64,000 nucleotides of DNA from Prorocentrum cordatum (lineage: Eukaryota; Sar; Dinophyceae; Prorocentrales; Prorocentraceae), in the NCBI GenBank assembly GCA_963575745.1, contig CAUYUJ010012114.1, positions 57,303 to 121,302 of the forward strand. Reading direction: 5' to 3'. The notes beneath the pieces are model-generated. The model searched no databases, was not told the origin of the DNA, and saw only the letters and a list, made by a program, of their open reading frames with translations. Each line of letters opens with the position of its first letter. Positions within the stretch are counted from its first letter, which is position 1. The position numbers were made by a program, and so were the translations under genes. Of the stretch, positions 45,063 to 55,387 are shown piece after piece.

Positions 45063-45419
45063 TTCGGGGGGGGGGAGGGTACGGGTTGCACGTGTGTTGT
45101 TTCAATGCAGATGCTCCCCGACGCCCCCACCACCGGGAATGAAGGGCACATTGGGGCCTCCGGGTTGGGTTGGGGCGGTTTGGTGGGTGTGACTGCCACC
45201 TGGTCCGGACTTGCACGAGCACCTCCCACGCCCCTTCGCAGCCCCAGACGAAGGGACCGGCCACTCCAGCAAACCGCTTGCGAGAGGTCGCGCTCGTTCG
45301 CGCAGCGCCGCCTGTTCAGGGCCTGGCAAAGCCCCCCCCCTGCCTCGCCCACCCAGCAGACCTCCGACGTCGTGATCTGCCTGGATCCCCCCGCTCTGGG
45401 GAACCGGCTGTTCATCTGG
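45063..45419. other. Unique region
   Basis: Non-repetitive. Open on both strands. The phrase CGACGTCGTGATCTGCC near 45365 recurs in similar form near 47270 (CGAGGTCGTGATCTGCC). No gene assigned. Confidence 0.45.
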
Positions 45420-45613
45420 AGGCCTTCCAGATGGTGTCCGAGCAGATGGGGTCGGACAATCGCGCCGCATCGCCGATGCATCAGCGACGTCGCAGTGCAT
45501 CGGCGAAGCCAGCAGGGAGAAAATCGGAATTCACATCGAGGCGCATCGCCGATGCATTGGCGATGCGGCGCGATCCTCCGACCCCATCTCCTCAGAGCCC
45601 ATCTGGGAGGCCT
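45420..45613. mobile_element. Foldback element H, copy 2
   Basis: A ~194-bp inverted repeat. The left arm AGGCCTTCCAGATGG...AGATGGGGTCGG...CGCGCCGCATCGCCGATGCA pairs with the right arm at 45543-45613. Arms are about 60 bp with few mismatches. The core carries GCATCGGCGA repeats and GGGAGAAAATCGG. Confidence 0.75.
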
Positions 45614-46979
45614 GGCTCATGTGAGTTTTTTCCCCACCATCCTATGGTGTTGGGACTTCGCTTTGAAGAGACAGTCCCGGCGACAACTCCTCTCCTCCTC
45701 CTCTCCTCTCCTTCTCCGCCTCTCGCTCCTCCCTCCTCCCGTCACCCCCTCACTTTGGCACACCCCTCACACGCTTCGTGGCCCCGTAGGGAGCTCCACC
45801 GAAGGCCCCATCGGCTGCGTTCGCATGCCGCAACCCAACTCACTTTGCCACACCCTTCGCACGTTTCGTGGCCCCATGGGGAGCTCCACCCAAGGCTCTG
45901 GTGGCTGCTTTCGCATGCCGCCACCCCCCTCACTTTGGCATACCCTCACACGCTACGTGGCCCCATAGGGAGCTCCACCGAAGGTCCCAGTGGCTGCATT
46001 GGCATGCCGCCACCACCCTCACTTTGGCACACCCCTCAGACGCTTAGTTGCCCCATAGGAAGCTTCACTGGAGGCCCCAGTGGCAGCTCCACCGAAGGCC
46101 CCAGCGGCTGTGATTACATGCGTCCCGCGCCACCCAGTACGGCGCTTCGTGGCACCATAGGAAGCTCCACCGACGGCCCCATGGATGTGATCACATGCGT
46201 CCCGCGCCACCCAATACGGCGTTTCGTGGTCCCACGGGGCGCTCCACCGAAGGCCCCAGTGGCTGTGATCACGTGCGTCCCGCGCCACCCAGTACGGCGC
46301 CATCGTGGCCCCACAGGGAGCTCCACCGAAGGCCCCAAGTGGCTGTGATCGCATGCGTCCCGCGCCACCCAGTACGAAGCTTTGAGGCCCCGTGGGGCGC
46401 TCCACCGAAGGCCCCAGTGGCTGTGATCACGTGCGTCACGCGCCACCAAGTACGGCGCTTCGTGGGGAGCTTCACTGAAGGCCCAAGTGGCTGTGATCGC
46501 ATGCGTCCAGCACCACCCAGTACGAAGCTTTGAGGCCCCACAGGGAGCTCCACCGAAGGCCCCAATGGCTGTGATCACAGGAGTCCCGCGCCACCCAGTA
46601 CGGTGTCTCGTGGCCCCATATGGAGCTCCACCGAAGGCCCCAGGCGACGTTCGCATGCGTCCCCCCCACCGATTTCGGCATACCTTTCACGCGTTTCGTG
46701 GCCCCACACGGAGCTCCACCGATGACATCCGTGGCGACGTTCGCATGGCGGCCCCGCTCCATTTCGGCACACCCCTCACACGTTTCGTGGCCTCATATGG
46801 AGCGCCAACGAAGGCCCCAATGTCTGCGCCCGCATGCGTCCCCGCCCAACTTCGGCCCACCCTTTACGCGCTTCGTGGCCCCATAAGGAGATCCACCGAA
46901 AGGGATACCCACAACGGCGATACTCACAACTGCGTATGGTAGGGCACTTCGCCAGGATAATTTACTTAGGGTTTCGACA
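45614..46979 (+). mobile_element. C element copy 2
   Basis: Begins near 45634 with CCACCATCCTATGGTGTTGG, then CTTTGAAGAGAC, a pyrimidine tract and about 13 diverged units of an 85-95 bp minisatellite (GGGAGCTCCACCGAAGGCCC, TTCGCATGCGTCC, CACACCCCTCACACG...TTCGTGGCCCC) up to about 46890. It ends with CGGCGATACTCACAACTGCG...CACTTCGCCAGG. It is the inverted relative of 19716-21090 but lacks that copy's coding-like insert. Units are more diverged than in copy 1, so copy 2 is probably older. Confidence 0.75.
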
Positions 46980-47821
46980 CTTGGCAGAGGGGGGGGCAGG
47001 GGGCGGGGTCTCGCTCGGGCCCCTGCTCAGTGCATCTGATCAGAACCCTGTTTGGATCCAATGTCCGCTCCAGTTGACTGGTATCCAGATTGAAATCAAT
47101 CGGAACCAATTGGAAGCAGCGCTTCGTGATGGCCACTAACCGTTGCTCGACGGCCCCGGGGCCCGCAAGAGAGGCGCCCCGGGAAGCCGAACCCGTCACC
47201 AACGAAGCCTCCCGTCGCAGCTCCGCTCTCGGCCTGGCCCCCCCCCGCTGCGCCCACCCGGCAAACCTCCGAGGTCGTGATCTGCCGGGGGCCCCTCCGT
47301 GGGACAGGCCTACCCAGACCCCCGACGTCGTGATTTTTTCACAACGTCGACCCCCAGAGGTCTGGACCCCTTCCCCGGGACCGGCTTTGCATCCCGAGTC
47401 GTTTTTTGACGGTCCCGAGGCCCGGTGAGGACCCCCGGAGGCAGAAAATAACGAAAAACCTTCCGTCGTGATTTTTTCACGACGCCAGGAGGTCTGGGTA
47501 CAGACCATCACGAGCCGTGGCCTGACGGCCCCGGGGCCCTCCAGAGGCGCCCCGAGAAAAGCCGAGCCCGCCGCCGGCAGAGAAGAGCCCCCCGCCGTGC
47601 GGCTCTGCGCTCGGCGCGGGGAGACCCGGGCCCCCCCTCTGCCTCGGACCTCCCCATCAGAGAGGCGAGCATATCCGTACCCGCGCCCTCGCGGCCTGGG
47701 CTCTAGGGCAAGATAAGAAAGCAGAGCAACCACCCTCGTTGGAAGCACCCCAGCAAGGAGGGCGCTTCGCAAACGCACCTCCAGGGGAGGAGGAGTCGAG
47801 CAGGGCAGGGCCGCGTCAATG
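46980..47821. other. Unique region with paired direct repeats and hairpins
   Basis: The phrase GACGGCCCCGGGGCCC (47148 and about 47522) and the hairpin phrase CGTCGTGATTTTTTCAC (47325 and 47464) each occur twice, so the segment is an old duplication of about 140-375 bp spacing. The minus frame 46966-47937 is open for 323 residues, but part of it reads the duplicated phrases. No domain recognised. Confidence 0.5.
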
Positions 47822-48300
47822 CTACGCGCCAGGCCGTTCAGGAAGCGCCAAGGATGGGGGTCGGGGTGGATATTTTTTCTCCCTTGAACGATCCCGCGGA
47901 TACGCGGTCGCACGGGTACGTTCTTGGCGCGGGGCACTCCCGACGAGAACGCCCCGTGCCTGCGGGGGGCGCGGCCCGGGAGCCCCGCCCGCAGGGCCGC
48001 GGATGCGGATAGATGCCTTTGCGCCCACGACCCCCCCCGGGTCCTCGCTGTCGCTGTAGCCCAGCAGGTTGCCCATGCTCTGGGGCCCCGCTGGCTCTGG
48101 CACTGCCGCCGCCGCGGCGCCCCCAGACTGCGCCGCGGGGCGCTCGGGCGCAGGAGCGGGCGCGGGCGGTCTCGGCGGAGCAGCAGCGGGCGGTCTCGGC
48201 GAAGGATGAGGCGAGGGGCGAGGAGGCCCGAGTGCGAGGAAACGTGCAGTCAACGCGTATGCGAGGGCCTTGGAGGGCCAGGTCGACACGTTTCGAGCTG
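47822..48300 (-). CDS. Coding-like minus-strand ORF, unknown
   Basis: The minus frame reads a Pro/Ala-rich lead, then AVPEPAGPQSMGNLLGYSDS, EDPGGVVGAKASIRIRGPA and DRSREKKYPPRPPSLALPER before the stop at 47822. A short hydrophobic plus YSDSED sequence is a common style of eukaryotic nuclear-protein N-terminus, which is only a hint. An ATG lies in the MGNLLGYSDSED phrase (about 48075). The open frame continues far upstream through a (GAC)n-derived region and is not reliable there. Confidence 0.33.
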
Positions 48301-48419
48301 GGCGCGGCCAGCGAAAGCGGCCAGGAGTGGGCCGAAGGGGCAAGGATGCACGGGTGACCTTGGAAGGTTGCTCATCCTTCTGAAGCTCTTCGGCTGTAGA
48401 AGTGTGGAGCTGCGACAGC

Positions 48420-48623
48420 CCAGAATCGATGAGAACGACGATCAAAAATACGACGGGCCACGACGACAACGCCGAGACCGACGACGTGGACGCTGATGCC
48501 GACGGACGACCAAGAACGACGCAGGCCGACGACGGACGACGGACGACGGACGGACGACGACGACGACCCACGACCGACGACCGACGACCGACGACCGACG
48601 AGCGACGACGGACGACGTCAAAT

Positions 48624-48654
<31 letters not shown>

Positions 48655-48692
48655 ATAGCGACGACGATAGCGCCGACGACGACGACGACGGC

Positions 48693-48726
<34 letters not shown>

Positions 48727-48760
48727 ATAGCGAGGACGATGACGACGACTTGCCAGCCTC
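48420..48760. repeat. (GAC)n/(ACGACGG)n tract
   Basis: GAC and GACGGAC-type repeats (CGACGGACGACGG, then pure GAC at 48630-48740) with GATAGC interruptions. Confidence 0.9.
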
Positions 48761-49648
48761 GCTGGGGCAGCCACGGGTGCCGCGGCGGGCCGTGTGGGCC
48801 GCGTCGCCGTCGGCGCCGCGGGCGCAGCCTTGGCGCCCGCCGGCGAGGCTCCCGCGGCGTTGCCCGCCGCCTTCGCGCCCACAGGGCGCCGCGGGTGGAC
48901 CAGGGCGAGGCTCAGGGAGCTCAGGAGCGCCATCGGGGCGCAGGAGGGGCAGAGAAGCGGGGAGGGGGGAGAGGAGGAGGGAAGGAGGGGGGGAGAGGAG
49001 GGAAGATGCGGAAACAGGCCAGGTGCGCTCGCGCCGTATCTGGCATCCTGACCCCTCCCGCCGATCCCTTCCCATGGCGCTGATGTGCTTCCTCTGTCCG
49101 CGGACGCGTGTCGTAATGGACCTGAAAATCCAAAACGGGGCATCTGGTGTTACACCGAATCGGAATGGGGAGCTGCATACATTGGAGGCGGAGGTTGCGG
49201 ATGAGCAAGAGGACGAGCAAGAGGAAACGGAGAGGAAGGAAGGAGGAGGACGAGGACGAACAGCAGCGGCAGGAACAGGAGTAGAAGGAGCGGGAGGAGC
49301 AGGAGGACCTGGGGAAGGCGGAGGGGGATAAGATAAGGGGGGCGGCAACCATGAGAGTTGACTCGAATCCGCAAAGAGAAGTGCCCCGCGCTGGGGCAAG
49401 AGCACCGTTCTCAACGACGGCAGAGCGCCGATCGGAAAATGAGGTCCACGCTGCAGCAGGAGCACCAGTCTGAGAAACCGAAGAAAATCGGACTGCAACA
49501 TCCAATCAGGAAAAAAAATCAATGCTTGAAATCCGCAGACCCGGTCGCCGTGTGTGAGAAGCCGTCGTTGCCTTCGTCGTCGTCTTCGTCGCCGTCGTCG
49601 CCAGTCCCGAGGGAATCTAAAAACGAACAGCGAAACCAAACGTCGTAG
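48761..49648. other. GC-rich unique region, several open frames
   Basis: Plus frame 48402-49331 ends in a mixed segment (MALMCFLCPRTRVVMDLKIQ, then an acidic AEVADEQEDEQEETERKE). Plus frame 49358-49648 reads MTRIRKEKCPALGQEHRSQR. A diverged ~55-bp direct duplication (GGGGCAAGAGCACCGTTCTC against GCAGCAGGAGCACCAGTCTG) lies at 49390-49490. No domain recognised. Confidence 0.4.
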
Positions 49649-49843
49649 TCAATAGGGGGCCACATGCGAACCCTACCCCTACCCCCCACGATTTCTGAGG
49701 GGGAGGGTGGGGTTCACTTCGCTCGGGAGCGCCCGAGCGACGTGAACCCCACCCTCCCCCTGCTCCCGAACGACGTGAACCCCACCCTCCCCCTAAGAGA
49801 TCGTGGGGGGTAGGGGTAGGGTTCGCATGTGGCCCGCTATTGA
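49649..49843. mobile_element. 195-bp palindromic foldback element
   Basis: Outer arms of 69 nt (49649-49717 and 49775-49843) are near-perfect inverted copies, starting TCAATAG and containing CACATGCGAACCCTACCCCT. A second hairpin is nested in the centre: GGGGAGGGTGGGGTTCAC pairs with GTGAACCCCACCCTCCCC, enclosing CGCTCGGGAGCGCCCGAGCG. The GTGAACCCCACCCTCCCC phrase therefore occurs twice on the right. No coding content. Confidence 0.88.
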
Positions 49844-49859
49844 AGTCGATCCCCTCCCC

Positions 49860-50224
49860 TTTTCCCCTCCCTGGCGGGGGGGAAGAGAGGGGGAGGGGGC
49901 GCAGGGGGGGGGGGCACGGGGAGGGAATCCCGGGTCAGATTACCGCCCCACCTGGGGCCTTAGCGGCCCTCCCTCCCTGTGGACCCCGGCCTCGGCCCCC
50001 GCTCTGGCCCCTGTCCCGGCTCCTGGCCCTGGCCCTGCGGCCTCCGGCTCCAGCCAGCCGTGGCCCCGGCCTCGGCCCCGTCCCCGGCCCTGTCCGCGAC
50101 CCTGGCCCGGGCCTGGCCCCGGCCGCGGCCATGGCCCCAGCCCCGGCCCTGGCACCGGGGCCTCCGAGCCCGGGCCTCGGCCCCGTCGCCTCCCAGACGC
50201 CCGCCCCCCGGGAGACACACGGCT
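49860..50224. repeat. Degenerate GGCCCC hexamer repeat
   Basis: After a G-rich patch (49868-49925), GGCCCY-type units (GGCCTCGGCCCC, GGCCCTGGCCCTG) recur to about 50210. Confidence 0.75.
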
Positions 50225-50711
50225 CTCCTCCTCCTCTCTCCTCTCTCCTCTCTCCTCTCTCCTCTCTCCTCTCTCCTCTCTCCTCCTCCTCCTCCTCCTC
50301 CTCCTCCTCCTCCTCCTCCTCCTCTCCTCCTCCTTTATCCTGTTCCTCCTCCTTCTCCTCCTCTCTCTGTCCTCCTCCTCATCTCCTCCTCCTGCTCCTG
50401 CTCCTCCTTCTCCTCATGCTCTCTCCTCCTCGTATTATCCCTCTCCCTCCTCCTCCTCCTGCTCCTCCTCCTCCTCCTCTCCTCCTCCTCCTCCTCCTTT
50501 TCTTTATCATCCTTGTATTGCTCCTCTCCTCCCCCTCCTCCTCTCCTCCTTCTCCTTCATCCTCATCCTCCTCCTCCTCCTCCTCCTCCTCCTCCTCCTC
50601 CTCATCCTCCTCATCATCATCATCATCATCATCATCCATCATCTCCTCCTCTCCTCATCATCACCACCACCACACCACCTCCTCCTCCTCCTCCTCCTCA
50701 CCACCACCACC

Positions 50712-50745
<34 letters not shown>

Positions 50746-50797
50746 TCACCATCATCATCATCCTCATCCTCATCCTCATCCTCATCCTCATCATCAT

Positions 50798-50838
<41 letters not shown>

Positions 50839-50935
50839 TTAGCATCATCATCAGCATCTGCATCATCATCAGCAGCAGCAGCATCATCAGCATCATCATC
50901 ATCAGAATCCTCCTCCTCTTCGCCTTCTTATTATG
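50225..50935. repeat. (TCTCC)n, (CTC)n, (CCA)n and (CAT)n tracts
   Basis: CTCTCTCCT units to 50282, CTC to about 50620, CAT and CCA to about 50815, then CAG/CAT to 50910. Confidence 0.93.
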
Positions 50936-51403
50936 AATAATGGTACTAGTAAGTCTTAGTAGTAGGACAAATCTTGTTAGTAGTCGTACTACTATCATCG
51001 TAAATCTTAGTTGTAAAGATTTTAGTAGTGGAGGTTATGAACAGGGATCCGTCGTAGCAGTACTAGGCATGTCTAGGGATTGGTAATACTATGAATTATT
51101 AGTTGTATGATTTCTTAGTAGCATTAATAGTTTTAGTCGTGGTAGCAGTCGTCGTAATAGTAGGAGTGGAAGTAGCAGTAGCAGTAGTAGTAGTAGTAGT
51201 AGTAGTCGTAGTAGTAGTAGTAGTAGTAGTAGTAATAGTAGTAGTAGTAGTAGTAGTAGTAGTTTCAAGTAGTAGCAGTAGTAGTAGTAGTAATAGTAGT
51301 AGTAGTAGTCGTCGTAGTAGTAGTAGTAGTAGGAATGGTAGTAGCAGTAGTAGTAGTAGTAGTGGTAGTAGTAGTAGTAATAGTGGTAGTAGTAATAGTA
51401 GTA

Positions 51404-51447
<44 letters not shown>

Positions 51448-51600
51448 CGTAGTAGTTACAAGTAGTAGAAGTAGTAGTAGTAGGAGGAGGAGGAGGAGGA
51501 GGAAGAGAAGTAGTAGTAGCACTTGTAAAAGTAGTAGTAGTCGTAGTCGTAGTCGTAGTAATAGGCTTATGTTTATATAAGTACAGTCGCAGCATTCATG
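50936..51600. repeat. (AGT)n tract
   Basis: Decayed TAGT-rich sequence, then (AGT)n with CGT, AAT and GGA interruptions at about 51110-51570. It is the only long AGT array in the window. Confidence 0.92.
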
Positions 51601-52220
51601 CTGCTACTGATTATTACTAGAAATAGTAGTAGCACTAGGTTTTCTCTTAGCACTAATGGTAGTGGTAGTGTTAGTATTGTCAGCAGACATACTAGTTTTA
51701 TTGTTCGTATACGTATCATGAGAAGTGTTCTTAATAGTAGTACGGTTCGTAATGCTATGACTCATAGTCGTACCATTGTTTTAAGTATCAGTATCCATAT
51801 TCCTCGTATTACAACTACAAGTATAACCCTTATATTTACTACTGCAACTAATACAAGTAGTTGTATTGTTCGTATTGTTATTCGCATGCGTCTTATTATG
51901 ACTACGAGTCTGATCATTACTGTTCTCATGATTGGCAAACTTCGTCTTAGTACTGGTTATTATAATTCGTTATATTCGTATTCGAATTAGTCGTATTATT
52001 CATAATGTTCGTCTTAGTGTTTTTATATTTCGTCTTGTTATGAGTACCGTAGGTACTACGACTGGCATACTTGTTATCCGTAGTCGGCTTCTGCTTTGTC
52101 GTGTTACTCGTATCCTTCGAATTCGTAGCAGTAGTTCCCCAATCAGAGCTTGCCTCTGTTGGGGTCCTAGCGGATTCATTCCCCAATCAGAGCTTGCCTC
52201 TGTCGGGGTCCTGGCGGGTT
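51601..52220. other. AT-leaning degenerate trinucleotide remnant and a 44-bp direct repeat
   Basis: Sequence rich in TCGTATT, TAGT and TATT phrases, apparently an old mutated trinucleotide array. At 52135 and 52179 CCCCAATCAGAGCTTGCCTC recurs with a 44-bp step. No gene. Confidence 0.65.
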
Positions 52221-52885
52221 CATATGGTCAGGTTAGCTGCGCAACCCATTTTGGCGGCACGCCAGGGTGCCCGGGTGCCCGGGTGCCCAGGTGCCTGGTA
52301 GCCATATAGCCCTACAGCTCTATAGCCTTATAGCCTTGTAGGCCTATAGCACTATAGCCTTATAGCCCTATAGCCCTAATAGCCCTATAGCCCTATAGCC
52401 GATAGCCGTATAGCCCTATAGCCCTATAGCCCTATAGCCGATAGCCGTATAGCCCTATAGCCCTATAGCCCTATAGCCGTATAGCTCTATAGCCATATAG
52501 CCCCATAGCCTTTTGGGCCGATAGTCCTATAGCCCTATAGCCTTGTAGCCCTAGAGCCCTAAAAAGATTATGATTGGGATTTTCTCCAGTATCATATGGT
52601 TAGATTAGCTGCGCCGCCGATTTCGGCGGCACGCCAGGGTGCCCGGGTGCCCGGTAGCCCTATAACCCTATAGCCCTATAGCCTTATAGCCCTATAGCCC
52701 TATGGTAGCCCATACAGCCCTAATAGCCCTATAGCCCCATAGCCCTATAGCCCTACAGCCCTATAGCCCTATAGCCCTATAGTCCTGTAGCCCCATGGCC
52801 TTATAGCCCTATAGCCCTATAGCCTTATAGCCCCATAGCCCTAAAAAGGTTATGATCGGGCTTGTCTCCGGTATAATATGAATAG
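52221..52885. repeat. CCCTATAG octamer array in higher-order units with GC-rich spacer
   Basis: Two units. Each starts CATATGGT-AG-TTAGCTGCGC (52221 and 52593, 372 bp apart), passes through a hairpin region (GCCGCCGATTTCGGCGGC is a perfect 18-nt stem in unit 2) and GGTGCCCGGGTGCCC repeats, and then runs as (TAGCCCTA)n. Both end AAAAAG-TTATGAT and a TCTCC-GTAT phrase. Octamer copies are imperfect. Confidence 0.9.
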
Positions 52886-53215
52886 TATTAGTAACCTGGA
52901 TTCGCCATCTTCGTACTATGATTATTTGTCTGCTTGGGGTTATCTCTCTTACTCTTCGTATTCGTACAGTCGCTTTATATGTTGAAAATATTAGTTGTTT
53001 CGTTTGATGATGACTATTGATTTTAATACTCGTACTACGCTTATGCTTATTATCATTATTATTCCTGCTCCTCTTCCTCCTCCTCTTCCTCCTCCTCCAC
53101 CGCCTCCTATTCCACCTCCTCCTCCTCCTCTTCATCCTCTTCATTCTCCTCCTCCTCCTGCTCCTCCTCCTTCTGCTCCTCCCCCTCCTCCTCTCTCCAC
53201 CGCCCGCCCCATGCC
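52886..53215. other. AT-leaning spacer and (CTC)n tract
   Basis: Unique A/T-leaning sequence (52886-53060), then CTC/CTT tracts to about 53200. Confidence 0.75.
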
Positions 53216-53426
53216 CCGAGCCCGTGGCACGATCATCATATCGTCGCTATCGTTGTCGTCGTGGTTCTCGTCGTGGTCGTCGTCGACGTCCTGGGTCGGC
53301 GGCACCGTCCGCAATGCCCTCACAATCCTGTACCAAAAGCAACAAAAACGCGGAGAGAGGGCCAAGTACCTTCCGGACAGGGTCCCGGGAAAGAGGAGAA
53401 TAGCACTTATAGTGCGTAATTGTTGA
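53216..53426 (+). CDS. Possible ORF remnant, basic C-terminus, unknown
   Basis: A plus frame leaving the CTC tract reads SSTSWVGGTVRNALTILYQK, then QKRGERAKYLPDRVPGKRRI and ALIVRNC before a TGA at 53424-53426. The final 45 residues are mixed and basic, unlike the surrounding repeats. The minus strand is also open here (53141-53578). No family recognised. Confidence 0.25.
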
Positions 53427-53599
53427 GGGACGCGGGGGATGGAGGGAAGCAGAAGCAGGAGGAACAGCAGCAGGAGGACAAGTAGGACGAGGGAGGGAGA
53501 GGAAACGAAGCAGAGGGAGGAATCTGATGATGATGGTGTGGAGAAGGAGGAGGAGGAGGAGGACCAGTGCAACCCCAAGACTCACCAACGTTCTTACAA
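53427..53599. other. Purine-rich spacer
   Basis: GGAGGA/AGCAGG-rich sequence up to 53560. No gene. Confidence 0.6.
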
Positions 53600-53880
53600 G
53601 ACCACTCCCTCCAACTTCACGGCAGGAAATGTCCAGTTGGAAGACACTCGTTTGAAAAACCCTGGACTGTGCCAGAAAACCATTCCTGGGACTTCAAAGC
53701 CGCGAATCAGCATCTGTGTTGCGTCTTGACGGCCCTGGGTGCGCCAGGACACCATTCCTGGGACTCCAACACCACGAATCAATGCAACTGTTGCGACATG
53801 GTAGCCCAGCACCATGCCCTGGGACGTGAACATGCGAATCCTTGAAAATGCTGCAACTTCTTGAGACGAATGCGCGCGGC
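53600..53880 (+). repeat. 72-bp minisatellite, partner of 29160-29350
   Basis: CCATTCCTGGGACT occurs at about 53680 and 53752 (72-bp step), with a decayed third unit (CCATGCCCTGGGACG) near 53812. The leading part GTTGGAAGACACTCGTTTGA matches the reverse complement of the 29-kb copy. Confidence 0.7.
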
Positions 53881-54005
53881 ATTTATGGCGAGAACAACTT
53901 TTTTTAGTGGGGAAGAAACAAACCACAAAAAAACAAAGCAAAACAAAAAAAAACAACAACAAAAAAAACAAAACAAAAAAAACAACAACAACAAAAAACA
54001 AACAA

Positions 54006-54037
<32 letters not shown>

Positions 54038-54040
54038 GCC
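53881..54040. repeat. A-rich tract with (AAC)n and a long poly-A run
   Basis: AAACAAAAC and AACAAC runs, then an uninterrupted A run of about 28-33 bases ending near 54036. It could be the A-rich end of a retroposon on the plus strand, but no matching body was identified upstream. Confidence 0.85.
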
Positions 54041-54091
54041 CAGCGTCAGCAGCTGCGCATGCGCGCTCGAATGCGCGCCGCAGCGGGGGCA

Positions 54092-54960
54092 TTAAAACAG
54101 CGGGGCCCACGCTCCACACCCGATGGCCACCTCCCGGGGCGCACCCGGCGGGAGCGCGAAAGCGCCGCGCGCACGCGCGATGCGGAAGCAGCACGGGCGC
54201 ACCCGAAGCCCGCGTCGCACAGCACGGGCTCGTGCGAGCCGAAGGGCGGCACCGTGTCCGCCGTCAGGGCAGGGATCCGTCCCCGCTGCTCTCGCACGCC
54301 GCAGGTGGCCGCGTCTCGGCGCCGCCTGCGCGCGGGGCCCCCACGACCTGCAGGGTGCGGGCAAGGAGCCTTGCCGTGCAGGCGCAGGTGACGAAAATGA
54401 AGGCGCGCGCGACTCGCGCCGCCGCCACCTCGTCGGAAGGGCGCAGGGAAGACCAAACGCGCGCACCCTGATCAGCGAAGTGGTTGCCCAAACGCTTGAT
54501 GGCCCCCCGCTCGACGTCGCCATCCTGGCGGCGGCGGGAATGGCCTTTGACCTTGCACAACTCGACCCCCCTAGTCGTCCACCCGTACCATATCCGAGCC
54601 CACAGGTCGGCAGCCTCGCAATGTTCGCCCGCAGTCTCGGCGCGGCCGCGCGCAAAGCTCGAGACGGCCCAGTCGCAGCCCGAAAAGAAACACGCATGGG
54701 ATACATCAGCAGGGCGATCGCCTCTGCGAGGTTGGAGGCCTGGTGCGGGCCAGGCGGCAGGCTGCACATGGACGCCAAGAGGGCGGCGGCGTCGCCCACC
54801 TGCGCAACGCACCACCCTGCTCGGCGGAGGCGCGCGTCGCACTGCACAAGCGCCGAGCGGGAGCCGCCCCCAAAAGCCTCGCCTTCTAGGGCGCCGTCGG
54901 CAGGCCCCTTGAGCCACTAGACGAGGAGGGAGGCAGAGGGGCCATGGAGCCAGGGCCTAA
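54092..54960 (-). pseudogene. RNase H domain of a decayed retroelement
   Basis: On the minus strand the first half (about 54847-54690) reads RRAGWCVAQV and, after 25 residues, SNLAEAIALLMYP. This resembles the RAGW strand and the AE..AL helix of RNase HI-type domains, whose E is catalytic. After a frameshift the second half (about 54690-54420) reads GCDWAVSSFARGR, AADLWARIWYGW, then VELCKVKGH, ERGAIKRLGNHFADQGARVW. K-V-K-G/A-H and GN..AD..A are hallmark RNase H signatures of protist and plant retroelements. The usual Asp before C in the third-Asp motif appears as Gly (S-G-C-D). The split over two frames makes this a dead domain. It would normally degrade RNA in RNA-DNA hybrids during reverse transcription. 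No reverse transcriptase motif was found nearby. Confidence 0.6.
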
Positions 54961-55387
54961 GGCCGGGAACCAGGCCGTGCCCCCAGAGGGCCCAGGTGGA
55001 GCGCCCGGCCACCCATGGCACGCAGTGCTGGCGCCAGCGCGTGCCGCCCGTCACGTCATCATCCACGGTCGGGTCCTCCATCCAGTAGCCCGCGTACGTG
55101 CGTAGGGAGTGCTGCAGGTCATCCAGCATCAGGTTCGCGCGCTGGCGCGAGGGGTCGGCGCCCTTTGCAGAGGGCTCGCACTCACCTAACGAGCACATCA
55201 GGAGCCCAAGCTGCAAGGTAACAAAGTCGACGCGGTCGAGATCGGGCTGCTACTGCCAGCCGAGCGCCAGGGCGGGGTTGGAGTCGAGGTCATCGCCGAC
55301 GCTCACCAGCGTCGACGAGCCCGACTGGGAAGATCGCCCCCGTCGGGCTCGTCAACACTGCGGCGATTGCGCGGCAGCCTCCGCGGC
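54961..55387 (-). pseudogene. Middle part of the decayed retroelement, unassigned
   Basis: The minus frame reads GDDLDSNPALALGWQ, an in-frame stop, then LQLGLLMCSLGECEPSAKGA, LMLDDLQHSLRTYAGYWMED and TVDDDVTGGTRWRQH to a stop at 54917. Composition is clearly protein-like and contiguous with the RNase H relic downstream. I could not assign it to an endonuclease or reverse transcriptase; only about 430 bp separates the flanking parts, too little for an RT domain. Confidence 0.45.

Noticed and set aside
52236-52260. Spliced-leader relic (CCATTTTGGC core)
   Set aside because: Only the CCATTTTGGC core matches. The flanks differ, and the second unit has CCGATTTCGGC in the same place, so it belongs to the satellite leader.
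52300-52850. Telomeric repeat
   Set aside because: The octamer CCCTATAG differs from known telomere repeats (for example CCCTAAA), is interstitial, and sits in a higher-order unit with a GC-rich leader.
53881-54040. Poly-A tail of a processed retrogene
   Set aside because: The upstream sequence is a 72-bp minisatellite and a purine spacer with no gene match. The A tract itself is mixed with AAC.
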